A stretch of DNA of 56,140 nucleotides from Porphyromonadaceae bacterium (lineage in GTDB: Bacteria > Bacteroidota > Bacteroidia > Bacteroidales > Dysgonomonadaceae). The notes beneath the pieces are model-generated. The model saw only the letters and a program-made list of their open reading frames with translations, ran no database searches and had not been told where the DNA came from. The position numbers and the translations under genes are program-made. The stretch's first letter is position 1. Each line of letters starts with the position of its first letter. Positions 33,331 through 41,909 of this stretch are shown here, one piece after another. The stretch is taken from assembly GCA_022840285.1 (NCBI GenBank), contig JALHIE010000002.1:1-56140 (forward strand). The letters are read 5' to 3'.

Positions 33331-34091
33331 ATTACCTCTACGTTTTCTTTCGATGTCCAGCCTACACTACCGTTGGCAATCTCTATTTCTATCCAATTTC
33401 CATCGGTTTTATTGAGCTTGACCTTGGTTCCTTCGTGCAGGCGGAAAAGCTCCTGGCTGTTGGCATCGGGCGAAGCCATGATGGATGCGGATGCAGCCAT
33501 CACGATCCCGGTGTTGCGGCGTATGCGACTGTTCTTCTGTCCGAAAGCAAACACGTTGGCCACAAGCAGAAAGACAAAAATTACGATGCCAGCATAAAAC
33601 GCCGTTTTTCTGATCCAGACTCTTCGTACAAAAAGAAACGCCGCAACGCAGGAGAGAAAAGCAACAAAGAGTGCAATGGCAATGGTTGCCCACGCGTTGG
33701 AGTTAAACAGGTTTTTAAAGCGGTTGACCCAGGTTGTCAGGAAAAAGCTTTCGGACGTGTCGATCTTGTCCTCGATGCGGGTACGAGCAAACCGGAGGTT
33801 GTGGCGAATATCGCTATCGCCCGGATTAAGGAGTAAGGCGCGTTCGTAGTTCAGAATAGCTTTTGCCGTTTCACCGTTTCTGAAATAAGCGTTTCCCAGG
33901 TTGTAGTAAATCTCTGCCGACTCTTTTCCCTCCGATAATTGTTGAGCCACTACCTGTTCATACAACTGAATGCTCCTCTTGTAATCTTCACTCCGATACG
34001 CCTCGGATGCCGATTCCACGGTACTTTGTGCAAAAGATACAGTGGCACAAAGAAACAAAATCAGGGTCAATCTATTTTTGATCGTTTGCAT
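33327..34091 (-). CDS. batE: BatE: TPR and SH3-like aerotolerance protein
   Basis: A 254-residue membrane protein of the Bat (Bacteroides aerotolerance) operon. Signal peptide (1-21), two to three TPR motifs at about 22-105 (I-Y-Y-N-L-G-N-A-Y-F-R-N-G and A-I-L-N-Y-E-R-A-L-L-L-N-P-G), two membrane helices at about 132-152 and 163-185, and a C-terminal bacterial SH3 domain (190-254, ending G-S-V-G-W-T-S-K-E-N-V-E-V-I). It overlaps the PAP2 gene by four bases downstream and follows batD by one base. Confidence 0.88.
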   Translation of the reverse strand: MQTIKNRLTLILFLCATVSFAQSTVESASEAYRSEDYKRSIQLYEQVVAQQLSEGKESAEIYYNLGNAYFRNGETAKAILNYERALLLNPGDSDIRHNLRFARTRIEDKIDTSESFFLTTWVNRFKNLFNSNAWATIAIALFVAFLSCVAAFLFVRRVWIRKTAFYAGIVIFVFLLVANVFAFGQKNSRIRRNTGIVMAASASIMASPDANSQELFRLHEGTKVKLNKTDGNWIEIEIANGSVGWTSKENVEVI

Positions 34092-34092
34092 A

Positions 34093-35931
34093 TCACTTTC
34101 TTTTTAGTTTGCTCTCCATTTTTCCAATTGCGTCAACGGTCTCGTTATACAACTTATCCATAGCCGTATCGCTTTCTGCCGGTGCGTAACGTGCAAACTC
34201 GCAAGCATTAAGTATCTGCATAAACTTCCCGGTTAACTCAGTGTCCACCCCATAGTCGGACAACTCTTTTTCGATGTTATCCTTGGTTAAGTTTGCCACG
34301 GGAATGGACAGCTTATCGCTAAAATAGCCCCAAAGTGCACGCAACACCTCATCGTAGAATTTCTCTTTATTGTGCCCTTTCAGGAATTTTTCCGCCATTT
34401 TAAGTCTTCGGATGGCCATTTTGTTCGCTTTTTTTGTTCTCATCCGCGCCACATCGGCGTTCTCTCTGGCCATTTTCCGGTTAAAGAGGTAAAATAGGAT
34501 TAGCGCTACAAGCGGGATCAAGTACCACAACCAGTATCCGGGCGATCCGGCAAAGAAACTGTTCTTGTATTGATATTGCGGCTCTCCGGTCTTTAAAAAC
34601 CGGATGTCCTGTTCGACCCGTACATTCTGTTGGTTTACGTAGCTGCTTGCCGACGCTTTCCCAGGATCTCCCTTAGCTATTTGCAAACTATATCCGGACG
34701 ATTTCAAGGTTTTATAGGAATGGGTATTCAGGTCGAAATAGGAAAACTCGACAGGCGGAACGTCGTAGCTTCCTTCGTATCTGGGAATGGCAAGGTATTC
34801 AATTTTCCGGGATCCGGTCAACCCGTTGGTGGTAACCTGGAAGTTATTGGTTACAGTCGGATCGTAAACCTCAAAGTTGGTAGGAAATTTTACATCAGGA
34901 TTCTGAATAAGCTTCATGTTGCCTGTTCCCGATATTTCGATCGAAACGGTAACCGGCTCGTTTGCCCGGGTTTGTTGCGTACTGATGGAAGGAGTAAAGG
35001 TAAACGTCCCTACAGCGTTGGAAAAGTTCAACGGCTTTCCATCGGGTAACGGTTTCACGTTCACCGTCAGCGGATTGGTGACCAGTGCTTTTTTAACATC
35101 AGCCATCACTTCCTGTGTACCGAAAAAGGTAGATACCCTTTTTCCGGATGGAACCGAGAACACCATTTCCAGCCTTCCCGACGGAATGGTAATTTTGCCG
35201 GATCGTTGGGGAAACAAAAGCGTCTTCTTTAAGTCAGCGGTATAATAGTTCCGTCCGTTGTATCGCTCCATCTGGAGTTGCTGGTTAGATGCTATCGCCA
35301 CTTCCTCAACCATAAACCCTTCAAACTCGGGAAACTCTATCTTCCCTAAGTTTGTGATGTTGAGCGTGGTATATAACCGGAAAGTAACGGTAAACCCTTC
35401 TTGCTCGTAAACGTCGTTCTTCGATACAATGGCTCGGATAAAGGCATCGTTAGCGTTTACGGTAGCGGCTGCAGGTGAAGAGCCAGCCCCACCCGAATCT
35501 CCGCCCTGGCGGTTTTCGGCTGCTTTATCGGGAGGAAGTACTTTTACAGTCAGTGAATTGGACCGGTAGTTGCTCCCATTTACGGTGATGGAAGCCGGCT
35601 CGATGGTAAAAGTTCCTTCCTCTGGAGCCACCAGGATATACGTGTACGTTACTGAACTTTCGGAAGTAGTTTTTCCGTTGACCGTACTCTGGCTGAAGCT
35701 CCGTGACGTGGATGGACCGAAAAGGACTTCGAACCCTTTCAGATCGGGCAAACGGAGCTCTTTACCCTCCTGATTGAGCGTGTAGCTCAACCGGAATTGT
35801 TCTCCTTTCACTACTCCGTTGGGGGCCGATGCACGGAATGTCACCTGTGACTGAAGTGCGGCTGTTCCGGCCGGGAGTAATGCCAGAATAAGAAATATCA
35901 CCCTATATTTTCCTAAACAATATTTCATCAA
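34093..35931 (-). CDS. batD: BatD family membrane protein
   Basis: A 612-residue exported protein: signal peptide at 1-28, several beta-sandwich BatD repeats (about 30-430) with the recurring T-V-N-G/V-K-P-L-P pattern, one membrane helix at about 456-476 followed by a basic stretch (K-K-A-N-K-M-A-I-R-R-L-K) and a cytoplasmic C-terminal domain. In the Bat model BatD is the large periplasmic partner of the BatA/BatB von Willebrand proteins. Two adjacent ATG codons open the frame; the choice does not alter the signal peptide. The gap to batC is 40 bases. Confidence 0.9.
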   Translation of the reverse strand: MMKYCLGKYRVIFLILALLPAGTAALQSQVTFRASAPNGVVKGEQFRLSYTLNQEGKELRLPDLKGFEVLFGPSTSRSFSQSTVNGKTTSESSVTYTYILVAPEEGTFTIEPASITVNGSNYRSNSLTVKVLPPDKAAENRQGGDSGGAGSSPAAATVNANDAFIRAIVSKNDVYEQEGFTVTFRLYTTLNITNLGKIEFPEFEGFMVEEVAIASNQQLQMERYNGRNYYTADLKKTLLFPQRSGKITIPSGRLEMVFSVPSGKRVSTFFGTQEVMADVKKALVTNPLTVNVKPLPDGKPLNFSNAVGTFTFTPSISTQQTRANEPVTVSIEISGTGNMKLIQNPDVKFPTNFEVYDPTVTNNFQVTTNGLTGSRKIEYLAIPRYEGSYDVPPVEFSYFDLNTHSYKTLKSSGYSLQIAKGDPGKASASSYVNQQNVRVEQDIRFLKTGEPQYQYKNSFFAGSPGYWLWYLIPLVALILFYLFNRKMARENADVARMRTKKANKMAIRRLKMAEKFLKGHNKEKFYDEVLRALWGYFSDKLSIPVANLTKDNIEKELSDYGVDTELTGKFMQILNACEFARYAPAESDTAMDKLYNETVDAIGKMESKLKRK

Positions 35932-35971
35932 CGTTGAAAATCTAAAATCGTCATTTGTAAATTTATTTGCA

Positions 35972-36682
35972 TTACCAGTCTCTGTTTCTTCGCCTGTTCT
36001 CTTCGGCCTTTTGTTTTCGCTCCTCTGCTTTTATCTTGTTGACTTTCTCCTGCGTTTCTTTTTCGTCCTGTTCAATTGCTTGCAATAACTGACGGGCATT
36101 GTCGCGCGACATCTGTTCGGGCTCCTGCGGTTCTTCCGGCTTTTGCGGTTGATCCTGTTGTTGCTGGTCCTGATTTTGTTGCTGGTCCTGATTTTGTTGT
36201 TGGTCCTGTTGCTGGTCCTGTTGTTGGTCCTGCTGTTGGTCTTGTATCATTTTCTGAACAACCGCCAGGTTATACCGTGTTTCCTCATCTTCGGGATTGA
36301 TGCGAAGGGCCATTTTGTAGGCTTCCATCGACTTCTCCAGTTCTTTTTTTTGCAGCAACGAATTTCCGATGTTGTGCCAGGCAGCCGACATTTTTTTCGG
36401 CTCCTCCTTTTCCAAGGCCAGGTACTGACGGTAGCTCTCCACGGACTTGTCCCACTCTTTCTGCCGATACAACGTATTTCCTGTGTTGTAATTTGCTTCG
36501 GGCGACGACGGATTTTCGGTCAGGGCATCGTTGTAAAACGCAAATGCCTCCGAAAATTTTTGCTGCTGGTATGCTTTGTTGCCTTTCCGCACATTTTTTC
36601 GCACCTCTTTCTGAGCCGATAGCGGTAGCGTAAAAGCGACCATCAACAATAAAATAATGTATTTCAATACGTTTGACTTCAT
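35972..36682 (-). CDS. batC: BatC: TPR protein with glutamine-rich repeats
   Basis: A 236-residue exported protein: signal peptide 1-23, three TPR units at about 28-140 (A-N-Y-N-T-G-N-T-L-Y-R-Q-K-E-W and so on), then an unusual D-Q-Q-Q / N-Q-D-Q-Q-Q tract (about 148-180) and a charged Lys/Glu-rich coiled-coil-like tail. The tract is encoded by near-identical 12-base units (36141-36246) and may vary in length between strains. TPR proteins of the Bat operon are thought to hold the complex together. The ATG overlaps the batB stop by four bases. Confidence 0.87.
   Translation of the reverse strand: MKSNVLKYIILLLMVAFTLPLSAQKEVRKNVRKGNKAYQQQKFSEAFAFYNDALTENPSSPEANYNTGNTLYRQKEWDKSVESYRQYLALEKEEPKKMSAAWHNIGNSLLQKKELEKSMEAYKMALRINPEDEETRYNLAVVQKMIQDQQQDQQQDQQQDQQQNQDQQQNQDQQQQDQPQKPEEPQEPEQMSRDNARQLLQAIEQDEKETQEKVNKIKAEERKQKAEENRRRNRDW
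36141..36246. repeat. 12-base tandem repeats coding for the BatC Gln/Asp tract
   Basis: Eight or so imperfect copies of a 12-base unit (plus-strand form TGTTGCTGGTCC and variants with TGATTT), coding D-Q-Q-Q or N-Q-D-Q-Q-Q on the minus strand. A candidate site of slippage without frameshift. Confidence 0.75.
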
Positions 36683-37701
36683 CTGAATAAGCGAATGTTT
36701 TTAAACAACGGATTTTTCTTGTCGTATATCAGGAATTCGACAATCAAAATGATCAATAATATCCAGGCAAAGAACGGAAATTTCTCGTCATATTCCGAGT
36801 AGGAAAGGCTGGCTGTTTTTTTGGTTTCCAGCTCATTCAACTCTGTCTCCAAAGCCCGTATGGCGGTATTGGAATTATCTGCCTGTACATACAGTCCTTT
36901 TCCGTTCTGGGCAATCTCCTGTGCCATTTGCTCGTTCAGCCTCGAGACAACCACTTTCCCTTCGCTGTCTGTCCTGTAATTGTTGCTTTGTTCCGACTCC
37001 GGCACAGGCGTTCCTTCCACCGACCCAATCCCGAGAACGTTTATCATAATTCCGGCATCTGAAGCCTGTTTGGCTGCATCGTTGGCGTTTCCTTCGTGGT
37101 CTTCGCCATCGGTGATAAGAATCATCGCTTTGTCCACATCCCGGTCGCCCGAAAAAGAACTTACTCCCAACGTTATAGCCTCAGCAATAGCCGTCCCCTG
37201 AACGGGGACCAGGCTCGGGTCAATGGTATTGAGAAACAGTTTTGCCGACTGCGTATCGGAAGTCAGCGGCATTTGTACGTAAGCTTCTCCCGCAAAGACG
37301 ATGAGTGCCACCTTGTCGTTTTTACGAACATCAATGATTCTCGACAAGATCTGTTTGGCCCGCGACAACCTGTCGGGAGAAACATCGCGCGCCAGCATGG
37401 AATTGGAAACGTCTATGGCAATTACCAGCTCAATCCCCTCCTTTTCAACATTTTCGACCTTAGTCCCAAATTGTGGCCGGGCAATCATAAAAATTCCCGT
37501 GCAAAGCGCTGCAAAAATCAGCCAGAACTTCAGGTAGGAGCGCTTGAGCGACAGCTCGGGCATCATTCTTTTTACAGTAGAAAGCATGCCGAGCCTCTTC
37601 ACGTCGTTTCGTTTTCTGACGTTCAGGTAAATGTAAAGCGCCACCAAAAAAGGCATGGCGATAAACAAGTACAGGTATTCCGGATTCTCGAATCTAAACA
37701 T
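36679..37701 (-). CDS. batB: BatB: von Willebrand factor A membrane protein
   Basis: A 340-residue inner-membrane protein. Two helices at about 8-25 and 60-78, a VWA domain at about 88-290 with an intact metal-ion site (I-A-I-D-V-S-N-S-M, D-x-S-x-S, and later I-L-I-T-D-G-E-D), and a C-terminal helix at about 310-328. The paralogue batA lies directly upstream. VWA proteins pair with MoxR ATPases, present at the head of this operon, as metal-dependent chaperone-like modules. Confidence 0.9.
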   Translation of the reverse strand: MFRFENPEYLYLFIAMPFLVALYIYLNVRKRNDVKRLGMLSTVKRMMPELSLKRSYLKFWLIFAALCTGIFMIARPQFGTKVENVEKEGIELVIAIDVSNSMLARDVSPDRLSRAKQILSRIIDVRKNDKVALIVFAGEAYVQMPLTSDTQSAKLFLNTIDPSLVPVQGTAIAEAITLGVSSFSGDRDVDKAMILITDGEDHEGNANDAAKQASDAGIMINVLGIGSVEGTPVPESEQSNNYRTDSEGKVVVSRLNEQMAQEIAQNGKGLYVQADNSNTAIRALETELNELETKKTASLSYSEYDEKFPFFAWILLIILIVEFLIYDKKNPLFKNIRLFR

Positions 37702-37730
37702 TTCTTTTTTATTCTCTTAACGCACCGCTT

Positions 37731-38714
37731 CTACGGTATATTCCTCAACCAGGTCCTTCTCAGAATCAGTTCCACCAAAATCAATCCCAGGGCAAGCAGT
37801 GCAAATGGCAGGAACAATTCCTGCTTTCGGGTAACATTCTGCACGCTGATGAGGTATTTTTCCAGTTCATCAATTTCGTTGTATATGTTGCTTAAACTTT
37901 CGTTGTCTTCCGCCCGGAAATATTTTCCTCCGGTCAGGGAGGCAATTTCTGTCAATGTTTTTTCGTCGATGTCCACCGGCATGTTTTGTAGTCGCATCCC
38001 AAAAGGCGTTTGCACCGGTGTTGGCGCCATTCCTTTTGTTCCTGCACCAATGGTATAAACGCGTATGCCGTACGATTGAGCCAGATCGGCGGCAGTAAGC
38101 GGTGCAATCTGCCCGCGATTATTGGAGCCGTCGGTCAGCAAGATCACCACTTTCGATCTGGATTCACTGTCTTTCAACCGGTTCACGGCGTTTGCCAACC
38201 CCAGTCCAATAGCCGTTCCGTCTTCGATAAGCCCGAAATCGATACCGTTCAGCAGGTTGAGCAACACCTTATGATCGGTGGTCATGGGACATTGAGTAAA
38301 GCTTTCTCCAGCAAAAATCACCAGTCCGATGTTATCGTTCTTCCGGTCGGTGATAAATTCGGCAGCCACTTTTTTAGCGGCTTCCAGCCGGTTAGGTTGT
38401 AAATCCTGCGCCAGCATCGAGCCCGACACGTCAAGAGCCATAACAATATCGATTCCTTGTGTCTCGGACTCTTCCCAGCTATCCACTGCCTGCGGGCGCG
38501 CGACGACAACAATTATCAGCCCAACCGCTATCATCCTCAATGCAAACGGCAGGTGACGCAGGTATGTTTTAAATCCCCTGTTCTTGCTCTTGAAAGCGTT
38601 GGTAGAAGCCAACTTGAATGACGCCTGTGTTTTGGACATGCGTACGATGTACCACGCGATCAGCGGAATCAGTATCAACAATAAATAGAGGTATGTAGGG
38701 TTGGCGAATTGCAT
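37731..38714 (-). CDS. batA: BatA: von Willebrand factor A membrane protein
   Basis: A 327-residue paralogue of BatB with the same plan: N-terminal helices (about 5-22 and 57-75), VWA domain at about 85-280 with the metal-site residues in V-M-A-L-D-V-S-G-S-M-L-A-Q-D-L and I-L-L-T-D-G-S-N-N-R-G, and a C-terminal helix near 300-320. Aerotolerance in Bacteroides fragilis is the known link for this operon type; the molecular role remains unclear. Gap to batB is 29 bases. Confidence 0.9.
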   Translation of the reverse strand: MQFANPTYLYLLLILIPLIAWYIVRMSKTQASFKLASTNAFKSKNRGFKTYLRHLPFALRMIAVGLIIVVVARPQAVDSWEESETQGIDIVMALDVSGSMLAQDLQPNRLEAAKKVAAEFITDRKNDNIGLVIFAGESFTQCPMTTDHKVLLNLLNGIDFGLIEDGTAIGLGLANAVNRLKDSESRSKVVILLTDGSNNRGQIAPLTAADLAQSYGIRVYTIGAGTKGMAPTPVQTPFGMRLQNMPVDIDEKTLTEIASLTGGKYFRAEDNESLSNIYNEIDELEKYLISVQNVTRKQELFLPFALLALGLILVELILRRTWLRNIP

Positions 38715-38761
38715 ATTTTGTCTTTTAACCTATAAATTGTTCACTCTTGTTTGTCCGTTAT

Positions 38762-39820
38762 TCATTCTTTTTCAATTTCTTCCTTTAGTTTCTCCTGTTC
38801 CTTTTTATCGGGAATCGGGTCGGGTTCGCGCGTCTGATTGACGAAGAAATAGGCATTTATCAAGCTTAAGTCGTTCTCATCCATGTAGGGTTTGTGTTTC
38901 GCGAACTTCACCCTGTCGGCCACCGAAAGGATTTGAACCAGGTTATTGTATACGGAATCCTCGTCCAACCTTTTTCTTATTTCCGCCAGGATTTCGCCCG
39001 AGGTCATCTCCATGGCATTTATCCTGTAACGCTCAAACATATAGATCCGGAGGATATCGGTGATTTTCGTATAATACTCTTTTTCCCGGTCCTGCTGCCA
39101 GATCTTCCCGGCCTTAAGCTTATCCAGTTCCTGAAGAGCACGGACGTGCGGCGGCAACACTTGAGGCGGGGTGAAGAAATAACCCTTATTCTTTTTCCGG
39201 AGTACAAGGACAATGATCAGGCCAATCAGCAGCAGAAGCAGGATGATGCCGAGCACTATCCACAGAATCCAGAGATAATCCGTCCATACGAATGCCGGCT
39301 TTTGAACCGGCTTTATGTCGTTAAGCTGAAGTTGCCTGAAATCGATGGAATCGGTTTGTCCCGTATTCATTTTTTCCAGGTATGCTACGGTGGAATCCTT
39401 CAGCACGGGCGATGTCACTTTCAGCCCGAAAGAGTTGGAATAGAGGGTGTCGGTTCCATCGAAAACGGGCATGTTGGGAATATAGTACAACGTGGAGTCG
39501 AACGACGTCACCACGTATTTGAAATTCATGGTGGCCACGTTGTTCTCGATAACGGTATCGGGCGGGAGCATGGTTAACACTTCCAGTCCGGGAATGATCT
39601 CTTTCTGATAAACGGGAAACTGAACGATTTTATCTTTGGGAGCGATAACCTTCAGGTTGATAAGCGCCTGCTCGCCAATCTGAATTTCGGCCGGCTGAAC
39701 GCTTGCCTGTACCGATGCGCGTTGCGCAAAAGACTGGTGAGTAATGCTTATCAGCAAAAACAACGGCAACAGTATATACAGAACCTTATTTCCCACTTCT
39801 CGATTTCTTCTAAATTCCAA
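38762..39820 (-). CDS. BatD-like membrane protein of the aerotolerance operon
   Basis: A 352-residue exported protein between the DUF58 gene and batA. Signal peptide at about 8-33 (cleaved after S-F-A), a beta-sandwich domain (34-150) reminiscent of one BatD repeat (V-Q-P-A-E-I-Q-I-G-E-Q-A-L-I-N-L), a strong membrane helix at about 183-208 followed by R-K-K-N-K, and a helical cytoplasmic domain. This resembles DUF4381-type proteins that sit in MoxR-VWA operons; I cannot assign a standard name. The ATG at 39820 is the only reasonable start and lies 9 bases after the DUF58 stop. Confidence 0.7.
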   Translation of the reverse strand: MEFRRNREVGNKVLYILLPLFLLISITHQSFAQRASVQASVQPAEIQIGEQALINLKVIAPKDKIVQFPVYQKEIIPGLEVLTMLPPDTVIENNVATMNFKYVVTSFDSTLYYIPNMPVFDGTDTLYSNSFGLKVTSPVLKDSTVAYLEKMNTGQTDSIDFRQLQLNDIKPVQKPAFVWTDYLWILWIVLGIILLLLLIGLIIVLVLRKKNKGYFFTPPQVLPPHVRALQELDKLKAGKIWQQDREKEYYTKITDILRIYMFERYRINAMEMTSGEILAEIRKRLDEDSVYNNLVQILSVADRVKFAKHKPYMDENDLSLINAYFFVNQTREPDPIPDKKEQEKLKEEIEKE

Positions 39821-39829
39821 CTTCTTACC

Positions 39830-40699
39830 TTATCTTCTTCTTTGAAACAACAGCAATAACGCTTTTGCATAGTCATCCTCCGTCGACACGGATACGTTAT
39901 CCACGCTGCTCTGTTTGAACGTGAGCATCATCTCAGCCTGACGGTCCAGCCACCATTTTGCGTAATCGTTCCTAACGTTTCTGGATGAGGTATCTATCCA
40001 CATCTCTCCTCCCGATTCGGGATCCTTCACTTTCATCAGTCCCAGTGAAGGCAACCGTGTGCTGAGTTTATCGTAAACCTGAATAGCCACTATGTCGTGT
40101 TTGCGGTTGGCAATACGCAGCGCAGGCTTGTAATCGCCCGTGTCAATAAAGTCGGAGATCAAAAACGTGGTGCAGCGTTTCTTGATGGCGTTGGTCATAT
40201 AACGCAACGCCAGGTTGATGTCGGTACCGCTGCTTTCGGGTTCAAAGCCCAGAATCTCACGGATAATGAAAAGGATGTGCTTCCTCCCTTTTTTAGGCGG
40301 AATAAATTTTTCCACCTTATCGGAAAAAAAGATGACACCGATCTTGTCGTTGTTCTGAATGGCTGAAAACGCCAAGGTTGCCGCAATTTCGGCTACCGTA
40401 TCACGCTTGATCTTCTCCGACGAACCAAAACCAAGGCTTTCCGACACATCAATAAGCAACATCACGGTAAGCTCCCGCTCCTCTTCGAAAATTTTCACGT
40501 ACGGACGGTTATACCGGGCAGTCACGTTCCAGTCAATATCGCGCATATCATCGCCGTACTGGTATTCGCGAACTTCGGAAAATGCCATACCGCGCCCTTT
40601 AAAAGCAGAATGGTATTGCCCCGCGAAAATGTTCCGAGACAACCCACGTGCTTTTATTTCAATATGCCGTACCTTTTTTAGTAATTCGCTGGTTTCCAT
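39830..40699 (-). CDS. DUF58 domain protein of the MoxR-Bat operon
   Basis: A 289-residue soluble protein with the DUF58 signature R-x-Y-x-x-G-D-D-x-R-x-I-D-W (E-Y-Q-Y-G-D-D-M-R-D-I-D-W-N-V-T-A-R at about 45-62) and a VWA-like core whose metal motif is partly kept (L-L-I-D-V-S-E-S-L). The C-terminal E-M-W-I-D-T-S-S segment is typical of Bacteroidetes members. DUF58 proteins almost always accompany MoxR ATPases; here the moxR gene ends 62 bases upstream. Confidence 0.9.
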   Translation of the reverse strand: METSELLKKVRHIEIKARGLSRNIFAGQYHSAFKGRGMAFSEVREYQYGDDMRDIDWNVTARYNRPYVKIFEEERELTVMLLIDVSESLGFGSSEKIKRDTVAEIAATLAFSAIQNNDKIGVIFFSDKVEKFIPPKKGRKHILFIIREILGFEPESSGTDINLALRYMTNAIKKRCTTFLISDFIDTGDYKPALRIANRKHDIVAIQVYDKLSTRLPSLGLMKVKDPESGGEMWIDTSSRNVRNDYAKWWLDRQAEMMLTFKQSSVDNVSVSTEDDYAKALLLLFQRRR

Positions 40700-40761
40700 T
40701 TATTCCCTTTTTTCGAGACACTTGCGCGGCCTTACACCCCGCCACAACGTCCGGACCTAAA

Positions 40762-41757
40762 TTAAGGTACTTCGACCTTGTTCAGGATTTCGCTGATGAT
40801 CTCTTCCGATGTCAGGTTGTTGGCTTCTGCTTCGTAAGTGAGTCCGATACGGTGGCGAAGCACATCGTGACAAACGGCACGGATATCCTCGGGAATTACG
40901 TAGCCGCGTCGCTTGATAAACGCAAACGTGCGGGCGGCCAGTGCCAGGTTGATGGACGCACGCGGTGAAGCACCGAACCCGATCATCTCCCTCATGCCTT
41001 TTAAGCCAAATTGATCGGGGAAACGGGTAGCAAACACAATATCAATTATGTACCGTTCGATTTTTTCATCAATATAGACATCGCGCACTACTTTCCGGGC
41101 TTCCAGAATCTCTTCGGCAGAGACTACCGGCTTGTCGATGGTTACCGGCTCAAAGATATTCTGACGGATGATGCGTTTCTCTTCCTCCTGGGTCGGATAC
41201 CCGATGACCACCTTCAGCATGAAGCGGTCCACCTGAGCTTCGGGCAACGGATAGGTCCCTTCTTGTTCGATCGGGTTTTGCGTGGCCATCACCAAAAAGG
41301 GATTAGGCAACTTATAGGTTTTTTCACCGATCGTGACCTGGCGTTCCTGCATGGCTTCGAGCAGCGCACTCTGAACCTTGGCGGGCGCACGGTTTATTTC
41401 GTCGGCCAATACAAAGTTGGCAAAAACCGGACCGTGCTTTACCTGAAACTCTTCGTTACGCGGGCTGTATATCATGGTCCCGATAACATCGGCCGGCAGC
41501 AGGTCGGGTGTAAACTGCACGCGATTGTATTTTGCCTCAATCAGTTGAGCCAAGGATTTTATGGCCAATGTTTTTGCCAATCCGGGCACACCTTCAAGCA
41601 GGATATGTCCGTCGGACAACAATCCGATTAAAAGCGACTCCACCAGGTGCTTCTGTCCCACAATCACTTTATCCATACCGGCAAACAGGGTTTGGGTAAA
41701 AGCGCTTTTCTGCTCAATTCTCTCGTTTAATTCCTTGATATCAATCACTTGATTCAT
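40762..41757 (-). CDS. MoxR family AAA+ ATPase
   Basis: A 331-residue ATPase at the head of the Bat operon. Walker A is G-V-P-G-L-A-K-T at about residues 55-62, Walker B V-L-A-D-E-I-N-R-A-P near 118-127, sensor A-T-Q-N-P-I-E-Q-E-G and the lid A-S-P-R-A-S-I-N-L-A, all standard for MoxR. MoxR ATPases act as chaperones that insert or activate metal sites, usually with VWA proteins (batA/batB here). Its 5' leader is about 95 bases and holds a perfect 18-base palindrome (41798-41815). Confidence 0.94.
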   Translation of the reverse strand: MNQVIDIKELNERIEQKSAFTQTLFAGMDKVIVGQKHLVESLLIGLLSDGHILLEGVPGLAKTLAIKSLAQLIEAKYNRVQFTPDLLPADVIGTMIYSPRNEEFQVKHGPVFANFVLADEINRAPAKVQSALLEAMQERQVTIGEKTYKLPNPFLVMATQNPIEQEGTYPLPEAQVDRFMLKVVIGYPTQEEEKRIIRQNIFEPVTIDKPVVSAEEILEARKVVRDVYIDEKIERYIIDIVFATRFPDQFGLKGMREMIGFGASPRASINLALAARTFAFIKRRGYVIPEDIRAVCHDVLRHRIGLTYEAEANNLTSEEIISEILNKVEVP

Positions 41758-41797
41758 ATTGTAATCTGTTTAAATTTGCGGTGCTGAAAGGGATGTC

Positions 41798-41815
41798 TGA
41801 AAATCCGGATTTTCA
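41798..41815. repeat. 18-base perfect palindrome in the moxR leader
   Basis: TGAAAATCCGGATTTTCA reads the same on both strands. It lies 41 bases before the moxR ATG and 44 bases downstream of the -7 element, so it is either an operator or a transcribed dyad. Confidence 0.55.
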
Positions 41816-41858
41816 TAATATCCGCTACCCCTAACTGGGTTCTTCGGCTTTCGAAACA

Positions 41859-41866
41859 CAAAAATA
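41859..41866 (-). promoter_or_regulatory. moxR-Bat operon promoter (-7 element)
   Basis: Minus-strand TATTTTTG in the 152-base gap between lipB and moxR; no consensus -33 element. Confidence 0.45.
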
Positions 41867-41909
41867 GGAAATGTTAAAACGTTATGGCCGATTTAGCCGT
41901 TAAAAATGT

